A DNA stretch of 6,441 nucleotides from Candidatus Njordarchaeota archaeon. GTDB taxonomy: Archaea > Asgardarchaeota > Njordarchaeia > Njordarchaeales > Njordarchaeaceae. The first letter of the stretch is position 1. Every line of letters begins with the position of its first letter. The notes below the pieces were generated by a model, which saw nothing but the letters and a program-made list of their open reading frames with translations, ran no database searches and was not told the DNA's origin. The stretch spans positions 1 to 6,441 of the forward strand of contig JAHKLF010000092.1 of the NCBI GenBank assembly GCA_029856615.1, in the 5' to 3' direction. The position numbers and the translations under genes are program-made. This document shows, in pieces, positions 1 through 5,727 of this stretch.

Positions 1-1
1 A

Positions 2-1099
2 AAACCTAAGGTCGAAGAAAAAATAGAGACCGATTTTCTAATAATAGGAGCAGGGCCCGCTGGATTATCTGCTGCTCTAAAAGCAGCAGAATATGGATTA
101 AATGTGCTTTTAGTTGAAGATCATTTCAGACTTGGAGGTCAATTAGTTAAACAGACTCATAAATTCTTTGGCTCTAAGGAATTATTTGGTGGATTGAGAG
201 GATTCCAGATAGCTGAAATGCTGACAGAAAAAATCATGAAAAATCAGCATATTAAAGTTATGACAGAAACCATAGCATATGGGATATTTAGAGATCTATG
301 GATCGGTCTTGCTTCTAAGGATAAACTATATCGTGTTAAAGCGAAGAACATTCTCATATCGACCGGAGCTTACGAAAATTACTTAACATTTCCAGGCAAT
401 GATTTACCAGGTGTTATGGGGGCAGGTGGTGCTCAGACCATAATGAATGAATACGGAATAAAACCAGGGGAAGAAATACTGACCGTCGGCGCGGGAAACG
501 TAGGATTAATTGTTTCATACCAGCTACTACAAGCTGGTGCTAAGGTTAAAGCAATTGTGGAGATAATGCCGCAAATAGGTGGATGGGTGGTTCATGCAGC
601 TAAAGTTAGAAGATACGGCGTACCTATATACACTCGACATACAATTAAGGAGGTTTGGGGAAATGGAAGAGTAGAAGGCGCAACTATTGTTAAAGTTGAT
701 GAGAAATGGCAACCAATACCTGGAACAGAGAGAGACATAGAATGCGACTTGGTAATTTTAGCCGTAGGGTTAACCCCTGATACAAAATTATTGATGCAAA
801 CAGGGGCTAAGATGGCATGGATACCCGAGTTGGGGGGACTAGTAGCATTAAGAACTAAGTACATGGAAACAACAGTTCCTGGAGTATTCATAGCAGGTGA
901 TGTCAAAGGAATTGAAGAAGCAACTACTGCTATGATTGAGGGACAGATAGCTGCATTATCTGCCGTGATAAGAGTCAAAGGAAATGATCCAAAGGCCGTC
1001 GAAGAAAGAGAAAAATTGGTTAAATTCCTAGAGGATTATCGAAAATCTCCGCTTCTAGCTCGTGTACGTGCCGGCATCGAAAAAGCGCTAATTAAGTGA
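2..1099 (+). CDS. Dye-linked (L-proline-type) dehydrogenase alpha subunit, FAD/NAD(P)-binding oxidoreductase, 5' partial
   Basis: The frame is open from base 2, so the gene begins upstream and 365 residues are visible. An FAD-binding GAGPAG lies at visible residues 16-21, ending in the acidic strand VLLVED. A second dinucleotide fold has GAGNVG at 163-168, and a C-terminal FAD motif GVFIAGD ends at D300. This two-Rossmann layout is that of the pyridine nucleotide-disulfide oxidoreductase-like HcnB/PDH-alpha family. In archaeal dye-linked L-proline dehydrogenases this subunit binds FAD and a nucleotide and passes electrons to or from an external carrier. Family members often have about 100 more N-terminal residues with a [2Fe-2S] ferredoxin-like domain; here that part would lie outside the window (inference). 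It is the first visible gene of a four-gene operon; the next start lies 13 bases after its TGA. Sarcosine, opine or glycerol-3-phosphate oxidase complexes use related subunits, so the family is secure and the substrate less so. Confidence 0.88.
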   Translation, partial: KPKVEEKIETDFLIIGAGPAGLSAALKAAEYGLNVLLVEDHFRLGGQLVKQTHKFFGSKELFGGLRGFQIAEMLTEKIMKNQHIKVMTETIAYGIFRDLWIGLASKDKLYRVKAKNILISTGAYENYLTFPGNDLPGVMGAGGAQTIMNEYGIKPGEEILTVGAGNVGLIVSYQLLQAGAKVKAIVEIMPQIGGWVVHAAKVRRYGVPIYTRHTIKEVWGNGRVEGATIVKVDEKWQPIPGTERDIECDLVILAVGLTPDTKLLMQTGAKMAWIPELGGLVALRTKYMETTVPGVFIAGDVKGIEEATTAMIEGQIAALSAVIRVKGNDPKAVEEREKLVKFLEDYRKSPLLARVRAGIEKALIK

Positions 1100-1100
1100 T

Positions 1101-1108
1101 GAGGTGAT
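1101..1108 (+). promoter_or_regulatory. Shine-Dalgarno site GAGGTGAT deciding the ferredoxin-subunit start
   Basis: GAGGTGAT is fully complementary to the conserved archaeal 16S 3' tail (AUCACCUC). It ends 4 bases before the ATG at 1113. This favours ATG 1113 over the in-frame GTG at 1104, which lies inside the site itself. Confidence 0.8.
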
Positions 1109-1112
1109 TAGG

Positions 1113-1610
1113 ATGCGCGAGGAAATCCCAGTTTATAGGAAAGATGGTATAATCCCGCTGGAGGAAATAAAGCGAAGCGGACTGTTCCCTCCCGAAGAAA
1201 GATTAAAGAAAGGCCCCGTGGTGCTGATAGAGTGTCCAGAAGAAATACCATGTAACATTTGTGTAGATGCATGTCCATCTGGAGCTATATCCATGGAGAG
1301 TATTATCGCTCTGCCTAAAGTAGACTGGGACAAATGTACTGGATGCGGTGTTTGCGTATCACTTTGCCCTGGATTAGCAATTTTTGTGGTGGATGTTTCA
1401 AAAGAGGACAAAGCTTACGTAACTGTTCCTCACGAATTCATTCCAGTACCTAAGACTGGTGATGAAGTTATTCTACTAGGGAGAGATGGAAGAGAATTGG
1501 GACGCGGTAAAGTAGTGAAAGTTTGGGAGCGTAATAAAACTTATGTTGTAACTGTTGAAACACCAAAAGAAGTCGCTTTTGAGGTGAAGGCCATATGGGT
1601 GAAAAAATGA
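1113..1610 (+). CDS. Ferredoxin-like 2x[4Fe-4S] subunit of the dye-linked dehydrogenase
   Basis: A 165-residue protein starting at ATG 1113, chosen because a perfect Shine-Dalgarno site overlaps the upstream GTG. It has eight cluster cysteines in two sets: C41, C47, C50 and C54 (C-x5-C-x2-C-x3-CP, a slightly stretched first motif), and C75, C78, C81 and C85 (classic C-x2-C-x2-C-x3-CP). Two [4Fe-4S] clusters are therefore expected. An N-terminal arm of about 40 residues and a C-terminal domain of about 70 residues, probably beta-rich, flank the ferredoxin core. The protein is longer than a free ferredoxin, and its position between alpha and BFD-like genes marks it as the electron-transfer subunit of an alpha-beta-gamma-delta dehydrogenase. 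Its role would be to carry electrons between the flavin centres in the cytoplasm. It overlaps the next gene by 16 bases. Confidence 0.9.
   Translation: MREEIPVYRKDGIIPLEEIKRSGLFPPEERLKKGPVVLIECPEEIPCNICVDACPSGAISMESIIALPKVDWDKCTGCGVCVSLCPGLAIFVVDVSKEDKAYVTVPHEFIPVPKTGDEVILLGRDGRELGRGKVVKVWERNKTYVVTVETPKEVAFEVKAIWVKK
1581..1587 (+). promoter_or_regulatory. Shine-Dalgarno site for the BFD-like subunit
   Basis: GAGGTGA lies inside the end of the ferredoxin gene, 7 bases before ATG 1595. A second in-frame ATG at 1607 forms an ATGA overlap with the upstream stop and has a weaker GGGTGA just before it. The stronger site favours 1595. Confidence 0.65.
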
Positions 1611-1897
1611 AGAAAGGCCATCCAATCTTTGTTTGCAGATGCGAAAATGTCACTTTAGAAGACATTGAAAAAGCTATTGAGGAGGGTTACACTGATCTAG
1701 AATCTCTCAAGAGGAAACTTAGAATAGGCATGGGACCTTGCCAAGGAAGAACATGTCTTCCTATAGTGATCAGAATACTAGCAAGAAAATTGAAGAAACG
1801 TCCTGAAGAACTCCTTATACCGCCCTCGAGACCTCCTATCACACCTATTCCAATTGAAGTTTTCCTGGCTAGTGGAGGCGAGGAAGATGAGGAGTGA
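1595..1897 (+). CDS. BFD-like [2Fe-2S] protein, small subunit of the dye-linked dehydrogenase
   Basis: A 100-residue protein with the BFD-type (bacterioferritin-associated ferredoxin) [2Fe-2S] pattern: C14-x-C16 near the start, then C49-x4-C54 in the segment GMGPCQGRTC. The helix between them (EDIEKAIEEGYTDLESLKRK) is typical of this fold. Such small proteins are a subunit of four-part archaeal dye-linked proline dehydrogenases and are fused to other subunits in bacterial relatives. The C-terminal 25 residues are Pro/Glu-rich and probably flexible. The start at 1595 overlaps the ferredoxin gene by 16 bases; the alternative start at 1607 would remove four residues and create an ATGA junction. 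The 3' end overlaps the next gene by 11 bases. Expected role: one-electron relay between the two flavoprotein subunits. Confidence 0.88.
   Translation: MGEKMKKGHPIFVCRCENVTLEDIEKAIEEGYTDLESLKRKLRIGMGPCQGRTCLPIVIRILARKLKKRPEELLIPPSRPPITPIPIEVFLASGGEEDEE
1874..1878 (+). promoter_or_regulatory. Shine-Dalgarno site deciding the beta-subunit start
   Basis: GGAGG inside the end of the BFD-like gene, 8 bases before ATG 1887. It supports translation from 1887, which also places the FAD-binding GGGMTG at the usual distance from the N terminus. A longer in-frame extension back to 1854 has no such support. Confidence 0.7.
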
Positions 1898-3020
1898 AGT
1901 TGTGATCATTGGAGGAGGAATGACAGGAGTTTCGATAGCTTATCAATTAGCTAAAAGAGGCATTACTGATGTAATATTGCTAGAGAAACGTTATTTAGGT
2001 AGCGGATCTAGCTTTAGGTGTGGAACAGGTATAAGAGCCTCATTTACCACTGAGGAACATATTGTTCTCCAAAAGCATAGTATAGAGATGTGGAAAGAGC
2101 TCTCAGAAGAATTAGGATTCTTCTATTTACGTGGCGGATATCTATGGCTATTTCGCAAGGAAGAACAAGTAAATGCATTCCGCGAATTCTCTAAGATACA
2201 CAATAAGTATGGTGTTCCAACAAGAATCATTTATCCAGATGAAATAAAGGAGCTAGCCCCAACAATCAATACTGAGGGAATTATAGCCGCTTTATATGAT
2301 CCACTTGCTGGAAAAGCGGATCCATTCGGCGCGGTACTATCCCACGCTCAAGCTTGTAAAAAGATGGGTGTGAAGATATACACGCAAACGGAGGCAAAGA
2401 AAATAGACGTCAGAAACGGAAAAGTAATTGGCGTTGATACTACGGCAGGATACATTGAAACCAACAAAGTCGTAATCGCAGCAGGATATGGTTCTAGAGA
2501 TATAGCAAAAACAGCAGGAGTAGATCTCCCTCTAGAAAATGTCCCCCACCATGCTTTAGTCACAGAAAAATTCAAAGAAGTATTCAAGCCTTTGGTGATA
2601 GATTGGACCTCGAGCGCGTATATTGTTCAGACATATGCTGGCAATATTCTTATGGGTATAGATATCGAAGAACAGCCTAATATTCCATTAACGCAGAGAA
2701 TAGATTTCATTCCAACCGTAGTTAAAGTTATGGTAAAGTTATTCCCATGGCTCCGATACGTAAATGTATTAAGGTATTGGAGCGGATATTACGTCATGAG
2801 CCCTGATAGGCATCCTATTCTCGGACCTGTAGATGAAGTCGAAGGTCTATATGTAGCAGCTGGGTATAGTGGTCATGGATACATGATGGGTCCGATTGTG
2901 GGGCGATTAATTGCGGAGTGGATTATTGATGGCAAACCATCTCTTCCGCAGGCCGAACGATTGACATTGAGAAGAATAAAGGAAGGAAAACTAATTTATG
3001 AAAAAGCCGTTGTTGGATAA
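1887..3020 (+). CDS. FAD-dependent amino-acid dehydrogenase, L-proline dehydrogenase beta-subunit type (DAO family)
   Basis: A 377-residue flavoprotein of the D-amino-acid oxidase/glycine oxidase (DAO) family. The FAD Rossmann motif is GGGMTG at residues 9-14, with acidic E33 ending the second strand. The segment around SGSSFRCGTGIR (about 39-50) closely matches what I remember of the beta subunit of Pyrococcus/Thermococcus dye-linked L-proline dehydrogenase. The C terminus has RYWSGYYVMSPDRHPILGP and GYSGHGYMMGP (from residue 326), the usual substrate/FAD-proximal end of this family. Length matches the family (about 380). No signal peptide or membrane helix is evident, so it is cytoplasmic. 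As the catalytic subunit it should oxidise an amino acid (proline to pyrroline-5-carboxylate is the best guess) and hand electrons to the Fe-S proteins encoded just upstream. Alternatives are sarcosine, hydroxyproline or D-amino-acid dehydrogenase. It ends the operon and is followed by T tracts. Confidence 0.9.
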   Translation: MRSEVVIIGGGMTGVSIAYQLAKRGITDVILLEKRYLGSGSSFRCGTGIRASFTTEEHIVLQKHSIEMWKELSEELGFFYLRGGYLWLFRKEEQVNAFREFSKIHNKYGVPTRIIYPDEIKELAPTINTEGIIAALYDPLAGKADPFGAVLSHAQACKKMGVKIYTQTEAKKIDVRNGKVIGVDTTAGYIETNKVVIAAGYGSRDIAKTAGVDLPLENVPHHALVTEKFKEVFKPLVIDWTSSAYIVQTYAGNILMGIDIEEQPNIPLTQRIDFIPTVVKVMVKLFPWLRYVNVLRYWSGYYVMSPDRHPILGPVDEVEGLYVAAGYSGHGYMMGPIVGRLIAEWIIDGKPSLPQAERLTLRRIKEGKLIYEKAVVG

Positions 3021-3046
3021 GGTCTCTTACTCAACTTAGATCCCTT

Positions 3047-3081
3047 ATTTCTTCTTTTTTTCTTGATTTTTCTCCTTTTTC
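3047..3081 (+). terminator. Oligo-T terminator region of the dehydrogenase operon
   Basis: Starting 27 bases after the operon stop are several T runs: seven T at 3055-3061, five at 3067-3071 and five at 3076-3080. Archaeal RNA polymerase terminates at such tracts without needing a hairpin. The position fits the end of the four-gene transcript. Confidence 0.65.
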
Positions 3082-3144
3082 TCAGAGCTGCAATACCGCT
3101 CATTATCCATAGTTCTTTGGTTAAGTATGGTCCTACAGCCATAA

Positions 3145-3234
3145 TTGGGTATCCGAGCCCCCGCTGAGGTTAGGAGAAACGACTTTGTTGACGAAGTTAT
3201 ACCAGATAATCCTATTATGATTAGAATAGACTAA
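3145..3234 (+). pseudogene. Short remnant resembling an Amidohydrolase_3-type enzyme
   Basis: Between an in-frame TAA at 3142 and TAA at 3232 the + frame reads LGIRAPAEVRRNDFVDEV followed by IPDNPIMIRID. This resembles a conserved stretch of YtcJ-like amidohydrolases, in which a loosely LDEVxPDNPVxLxRxDGH pattern precedes metal-binding residues. Only about 28 codons remain, no start codon or flanking homologous sequence is visible, and the frame stops just where the conserved Gly-His should follow. The resemblance is from memory and the fragment is short, so this is a tentative gene relic. The antisense frames here are also partly open but show no recognisable motif. Confidence 0.3.
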
Positions 3235-3791
3235 CTACGCCGTAAAATTATTTATCATTACTATCAATAAGTATCCAATTAGGATATATGAAGACAACAA
3301 TATGAAAATGCTGAAAAAGATGATCTTAAATGCTCTTCCAAATATACATAATTTTCTCTAATTTTTAGTATTGCTTCAGCATCTTCGGGAAACGATAATG
3401 CAATATGTTTTGCATTCATATTCGCTTTCGCTAGAACTCCAGCATTAAGTATTAAGTAGACTCCCACAATAATTAAGATGCTACATCCCGTCAAAAGAAG
3501 AAGCGTCACGAGAAAGTATCTCTATCTACCAGTGATGCATAGTATGAGTAGAAGGCAAGAGCTAGTAATAATCCCGTCAATCCTGCTAATAAGAGTATAG
3601 TGCCGAACGCTTTTGTCAGGAATATGAGGTGCACGACGCTTTCTTCTGACGCATTAAGATTGTAATAACTAGCATTAAATTCCGCGCTTAGTTGTTGCAG
3701 TATATAATATCTAACAAAAAATAGAATTGCCGATCCTAGTGAGCTAATTAAGATAAAAAACTTCGTATAGTATAAATAACGTTTTTATCAT
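3235..3791 (-). pseudogene. Disrupted gene for a four-helix membrane protein of unknown function
   Basis: On the - strand an ATG at 3791 follows GGGAGG (3801-3796) and a TATA box, but its frame stops after 15 codons (TAG at 3746). The neighbouring frame is open from 3784 to TGA 3508-3506. It encodes helix 1 (FFILISSLGSAILFFV), a polar loop with two N-A-S sequons, and helix 2 (FGTILLLAGLTGLLLALAF). The frame then changes again: GTG 3509 overlaps that stop (GTGA), and a 76-codon frame to 3279 encodes helix 3 (LLLLTGCSILIIVGVYLIL) and a polar loop. A third frame, open 3357-3235, encodes helix 4 (FKIIFFSIFILLSSYILIGY). Joined, the pieces give a regular protein of about 180 residues. At least three frame changes suggest a decaying gene. 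Sequencing errors in A5/T6 runs, or three overlapping small genes, are alternatives. T-rich DNA biases translation towards hydrophobic residues, so helix 4 is the least certain. No family recognised. Confidence 0.5.
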
Positions 3792-3795
3792 GTTG

Positions 3796-3832
3796 CCTCC
3801 CATTCATTTTGCGATAAAAATTTTAATATAAA
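3796..3832 (-). promoter_or_regulatory. TATA box and Shine-Dalgarno site of the disrupted membrane-protein gene
   Basis: Reading the - strand, TTTATATTAAAA occupies 3832-3821, a good archaeal TATA box. Transcription would start about 25 bases on, near 3803, giving a leader of about 12 bases. That leader contains GGGAGG (3801-3796), four bases before ATG 3791. The spacing is what an active archaeal gene would show, which makes the broken frame downstream more striking. Confidence 0.6.
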
Positions 3833-3847
3833 TTATACTGTTTAATA

Positions 3848-3904
3848 ATTTCAGACCGTGGAGCTTTCTTCATCTCAATCCGAATAAGCCTCATTCATCA
3901 TGAT
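3848..3904 (-). ncRNA. Candidate C/D box guide sRNA (2'-O-methylation guide)
   Basis: Reading the - strand: box C ATGATGA (3901-3895, perfect), a 12-base guide ATGAGGCTTATT, box D' CGGA (3882-3879, one mismatch to CTGA), 5-base spacer, box C' ATGAAGA (3873-3867, one mismatch), a 12-base guide AAGCTCCACGGT, and box D CTGA (3854-3851, perfect). The box C to D span is 51 bases, and guide and spacer lengths are those of archaeal C/D sRNAs, which use L7Ae, Nop5 and fibrillarin to methylate rRNA or tRNA five bases upstream of D/D'. Short ATAAT/ATTAT flanks could form a weak closing stem. A TATA-like ATTATTAAAA lies about 25 bases upstream of box C. Box C also sits inside a 12-bp palindrome (3895-3906); the + strand lacks a matching box D. 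Confidence 0.5.
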
Positions 3905-4144
3905 GACAAATATTATCAGATTTTAATAATTAGTTCTTTTCTGTTAAAAATCTTCTTTACTCAATTTGCGCTCAAGGAAAAAATTCTTATTCAAAAAAGA
4001 AGACTTCTAGCAACAAAAGTGAAATCTCGCACTACTGAGTTGTTTGAATTTAAATACATAGGCTTATAATGATCCGCGAAAATCTTAACTTGAGCAGTAT
4101 TTCATGGAAAATCTTCACATTTTTAAATGTTTTTAAATCAGGTT

Positions 4145-4157
4145 ATTTTTAAATACA
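4145..4157 (+). promoter_or_regulatory. TATA-box candidate for the primase-like gene
   Basis: ATTTTTAAATACA at 4145-4157 is a good archaeal TATA box. A start site about 25 bases on would fall near 4175, giving a very short leader before ATG 4184. This supports ATG 4184 over the in-frame ATG at 4127, which would lie upstream of this box. Two similar TTTTTAAAT elements precede it at about 4120-4138. Confidence 0.5.
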
Positions 4158-4183
4158 AATCATTAACACATGGGTCTTCAGAT

Positions 4184-5611
4184 ATGAGTTTGGACTTCAT
4201 TTTAAAGCATTACTCGAAGAGCACAGTGAAAAAAGAAATCGTTGATTATTCTCTTAACCGATGGGTGGCTATTCACACAGTTAAAGGCGGTAAGGGCGGT
4301 CTATTTATAAGATATTGGAGGAAAAACAATAAACCACTCACTTTATCCAGCATTGAAGAATTTGATAGAGTTTTGAGGGAATATCGAGGTCTAATTCCAA
4401 GAACATTCTATGCATCTGTTAATGTTTTTAAATCTCTTACTAAAAGAGAGGATATAGAAGATGCTAATAACATTATATTATCCACACCGATCTGGGATAT
4501 TGATGGGTCTATTGAATTTTGGGAGAAGATAATAGAAGCTGCGAGAATAATAATTGACACTTTAGAGAAGGAGGGCGTTATCAAATCTGTATATCTCCTC
4601 TGGTCTGGCCGTGGTATTCACGTACATGTCCATGAGAAAGCAATTTCACAAGAAGTATTAAGAAAATACCATCCCCTGGATATAGCCTATTCTATTGTGG
4701 AGTACATATTAGAGAAATGCAGAGAGAAGATTCTTAACGCTGCTAAGGATACCAGTACGCATGAAAGACCGTTAAAAGTGGAAAACGAAATTGACCTAAA
4801 GAGAGTCTTTACTGTTCCTTTATCATTTCATAAATCCGTAGATTATGTAGCAGTGTGCTTTAAACCGGAAGAAATAGACGACTTTCATATTGATTGGGCA
4901 GAACCAGATTCATTTAAACATAATCCAGATTGGAGGAAATATGTCGAAGGGGAAGCAAATCAGCTAGCAATAAAAGCCATGCAAAAAATTGGAGGATACT
5001 TCACTAGGGTAGGGGAAATAAGAACTGTAGTATCGGTTCCTAAAACCACTACTAAGGAAACACCAGCTAAAGTTATGATCGAAACACCAACTCAAAGAAA
5101 AATTGGTAGATTCCAAATTATGGCATTACTACAAGCAGCTCGATACTTCTTATTAACAAGTGACCTAGAAAAGGCAAAGTCATTTGGATTAAATAGAGCT
5201 ATCTTTTATGCTTGGGCAAAGTACCATGGAAGGAGAATAGTACCTAAAAAGAGAAAAAGAATCAGCGAAGAAGTCATAGAAGTATCTGAAGAAAAGGAAC
5301 AAGGTAAGAAAATGATATACGTTGGAGACGAAGGTGTATTTATTTCTCCTTCTGGTTGGTTTATAATTGGAGACAAAGAACAAAGACCGGAGGACTTTGA
5401 TCGAGAGATCGTCGAGAAAATCGAAGGTGTGGTGCCATTTAAAGTCGCTTGGAATGCTGCATTAGAATATCTTAGGAGATTCCCCAAGAGTATTTTGTTA
5501 GATCAGCAAAGATTCTTTAAAGAAGTTTATGAGAAAGTCAGAGATGACTTCATTGAAAAGGTGATTAAAGGCAAGAAAAAAGAAAAGAGCCTCCTTGATT
5601 TTTTCGAATGA
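4184..5611 (+). CDS. PriS-like archaeo-eukaryotic primase homologue with long C-terminal extension
   Basis: From ATG 4184 (placed by the TATA box; an in-frame ATG at 4127 would add 19 residues) this is a 475-residue protein. Residues 1-280 show the archaeo-eukaryotic primase core in order: IWDIDG with catalytic D105 and D107, SGRGIHVHV at 141-149, and EIDLKRVFTVPLSFHKS, where D204 matches the third metal ligand and R207 and H216 match the PriS pattern (D-x-x-R ... P-x-S-L-H). The replicative small subunit has a zinc knuckle after the DxD motif and a helical insert before the third motif; both are absent here. A Thr/Pro/Lys linker (284-306) joins an unrecognised C-terminal region (308-460) with a charged stretch at 350-376. 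The tail is lysine-rich and ends SLLDFFE, like a PCNA-interacting peptide. Probably a nucleotidyltransferase in repair or accessory priming (inference) rather than the main primase. Confidence 0.82.
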   Translation: MSLDFILKHYSKSTVKKEIVDYSLNRWVAIHTVKGGKGGLFIRYWRKNNKPLTLSSIEEFDRVLREYRGLIPRTFYASVNVFKSLTKREDIEDANNIILSTPIWDIDGSIEFWEKIIEAARIIIDTLEKEGVIKSVYLLWSGRGIHVHVHEKAISQEVLRKYHPLDIAYSIVEYILEKCREKILNAAKDTSTHERPLKVENEIDLKRVFTVPLSFHKSVDYVAVCFKPEEIDDFHIDWAEPDSFKHNPDWRKYVEGEANQLAIKAMQKIGGYFTRVGEIRTVVSVPKTTTKETPAKVMIETPTQRKIGRFQIMALLQAARYFLLTSDLEKAKSFGLNRAIFYAWAKYHGRRIVPKKRKRISEEVIEVSEEKEQGKKMIYVGDEGVFISPSGWFIIGDKEQRPEDFDREIVEKIEGVVPFKVAWNAALEYLRRFPKSILLDQQRFFKEVYEKVRDDFIEKVIKGKKKEKSLLDFFE

Positions 5612-5634
5612 AAAAATTAAATATGGAAGAATAA

Positions 5635-5727
5635 ATGCATTGCGAAGTTCTAACAGAAATATATTCTCTAAACCCTTATATTGAAATACATCAACTAAGA
5701 GTATTCTTCTTAAGAGGTCAGGAATAA
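5635..5727 (+). CDS. Possible 30-residue small protein or leader peptide
   Basis: A 30-codon frame starts at ATG 5635 (weak GGAAG at 5625-5629 upstream) and ends with TAA at 5725-5727. The final A is also the first base of the next gene's ATG (TAATG). Such overlaps commonly couple translation in archaea. The next gene's Shine-Dalgarno site lies inside this frame's 3' end. The peptide (MHCEVLTEIYSLNPYIEIHQ...) has no recognisable motif. A 30-codon open frame can occur by chance, so confidence is low. Confidence 0.25.
   Translation: MHCEVLTEIYSLNPYIEIHQLRVFFLRGQE
5714..5718 (+). promoter_or_regulatory. Shine-Dalgarno site for the membrane protein at 5727
   Basis: GAGGT ends 8 bases before ATG 5727, good archaeal spacing, and supports that start. 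Confidence 0.6.

Larger units (their letters stand above)
3792..4183. other. Divergent intergenic region, about 390 bp, AT-rich
   Basis: No convincing protein-coding frame is visible. The left end holds the leftward TATA box and ribosome binding site, then a candidate C/D sRNA. The stretch 3907-4040 shows only short stop-riddled frames and A/T runs. The right end holds rightward TATA-like elements at 4049-4058 (TTTAAATACA) and again at 4148-4157 (the same ten bases), the latter well placed for the primase-like gene. Confidence 0.6.

Noticed and set aside
592..978. - strand open frame inside the alpha-subunit gene (and similar ones at 1133-1411, 2348-2587 and 5206-5487)
   Set aside because: Antisense shadows of well-supported coding regions; they show no motifs or ribosome binding sites of their own.
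1096..1102. GTGATGA at the alpha-subunit stop as a C box of a guide RNA
   Set aside because: No CTGA box follows at a suitable distance; the sequence is explained by the stop codon and the adjoining Shine-Dalgarno site.
2996..3142. - strand 48-codon frame (MAVGPYLTKELWIMSGIAAL then a very lysine/arginine-rich tail)
   Set aside because: The basic tail is simply the antisense of the T-tract terminator, there is no Shine-Dalgarno site at the ATG, and its end lies inside the beta-subunit gene. The first 20 residues look protein-like but are too little to support a gene.
3234..3360. + strand open frame (YAVKLFIITINKYPIRIYED...) after the amidohydrolase-like relic
   Set aside because: No start codon near its beginning and no motif. 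It is antisense to the helix-4 frame, and the A-rich strand naturally yields Lys/Asn/Ile codons.
3279..3509. The 76-codon - strand frame as a separate lipoprotein (lipobox-like LLLTGC)
   Set aside because: The Cys would be only nine residues from the start, with no basic N-terminal region. The segment reads better as helix 3 of the disrupted membrane protein, although a coupled small gene through GTGA cannot be excluded.
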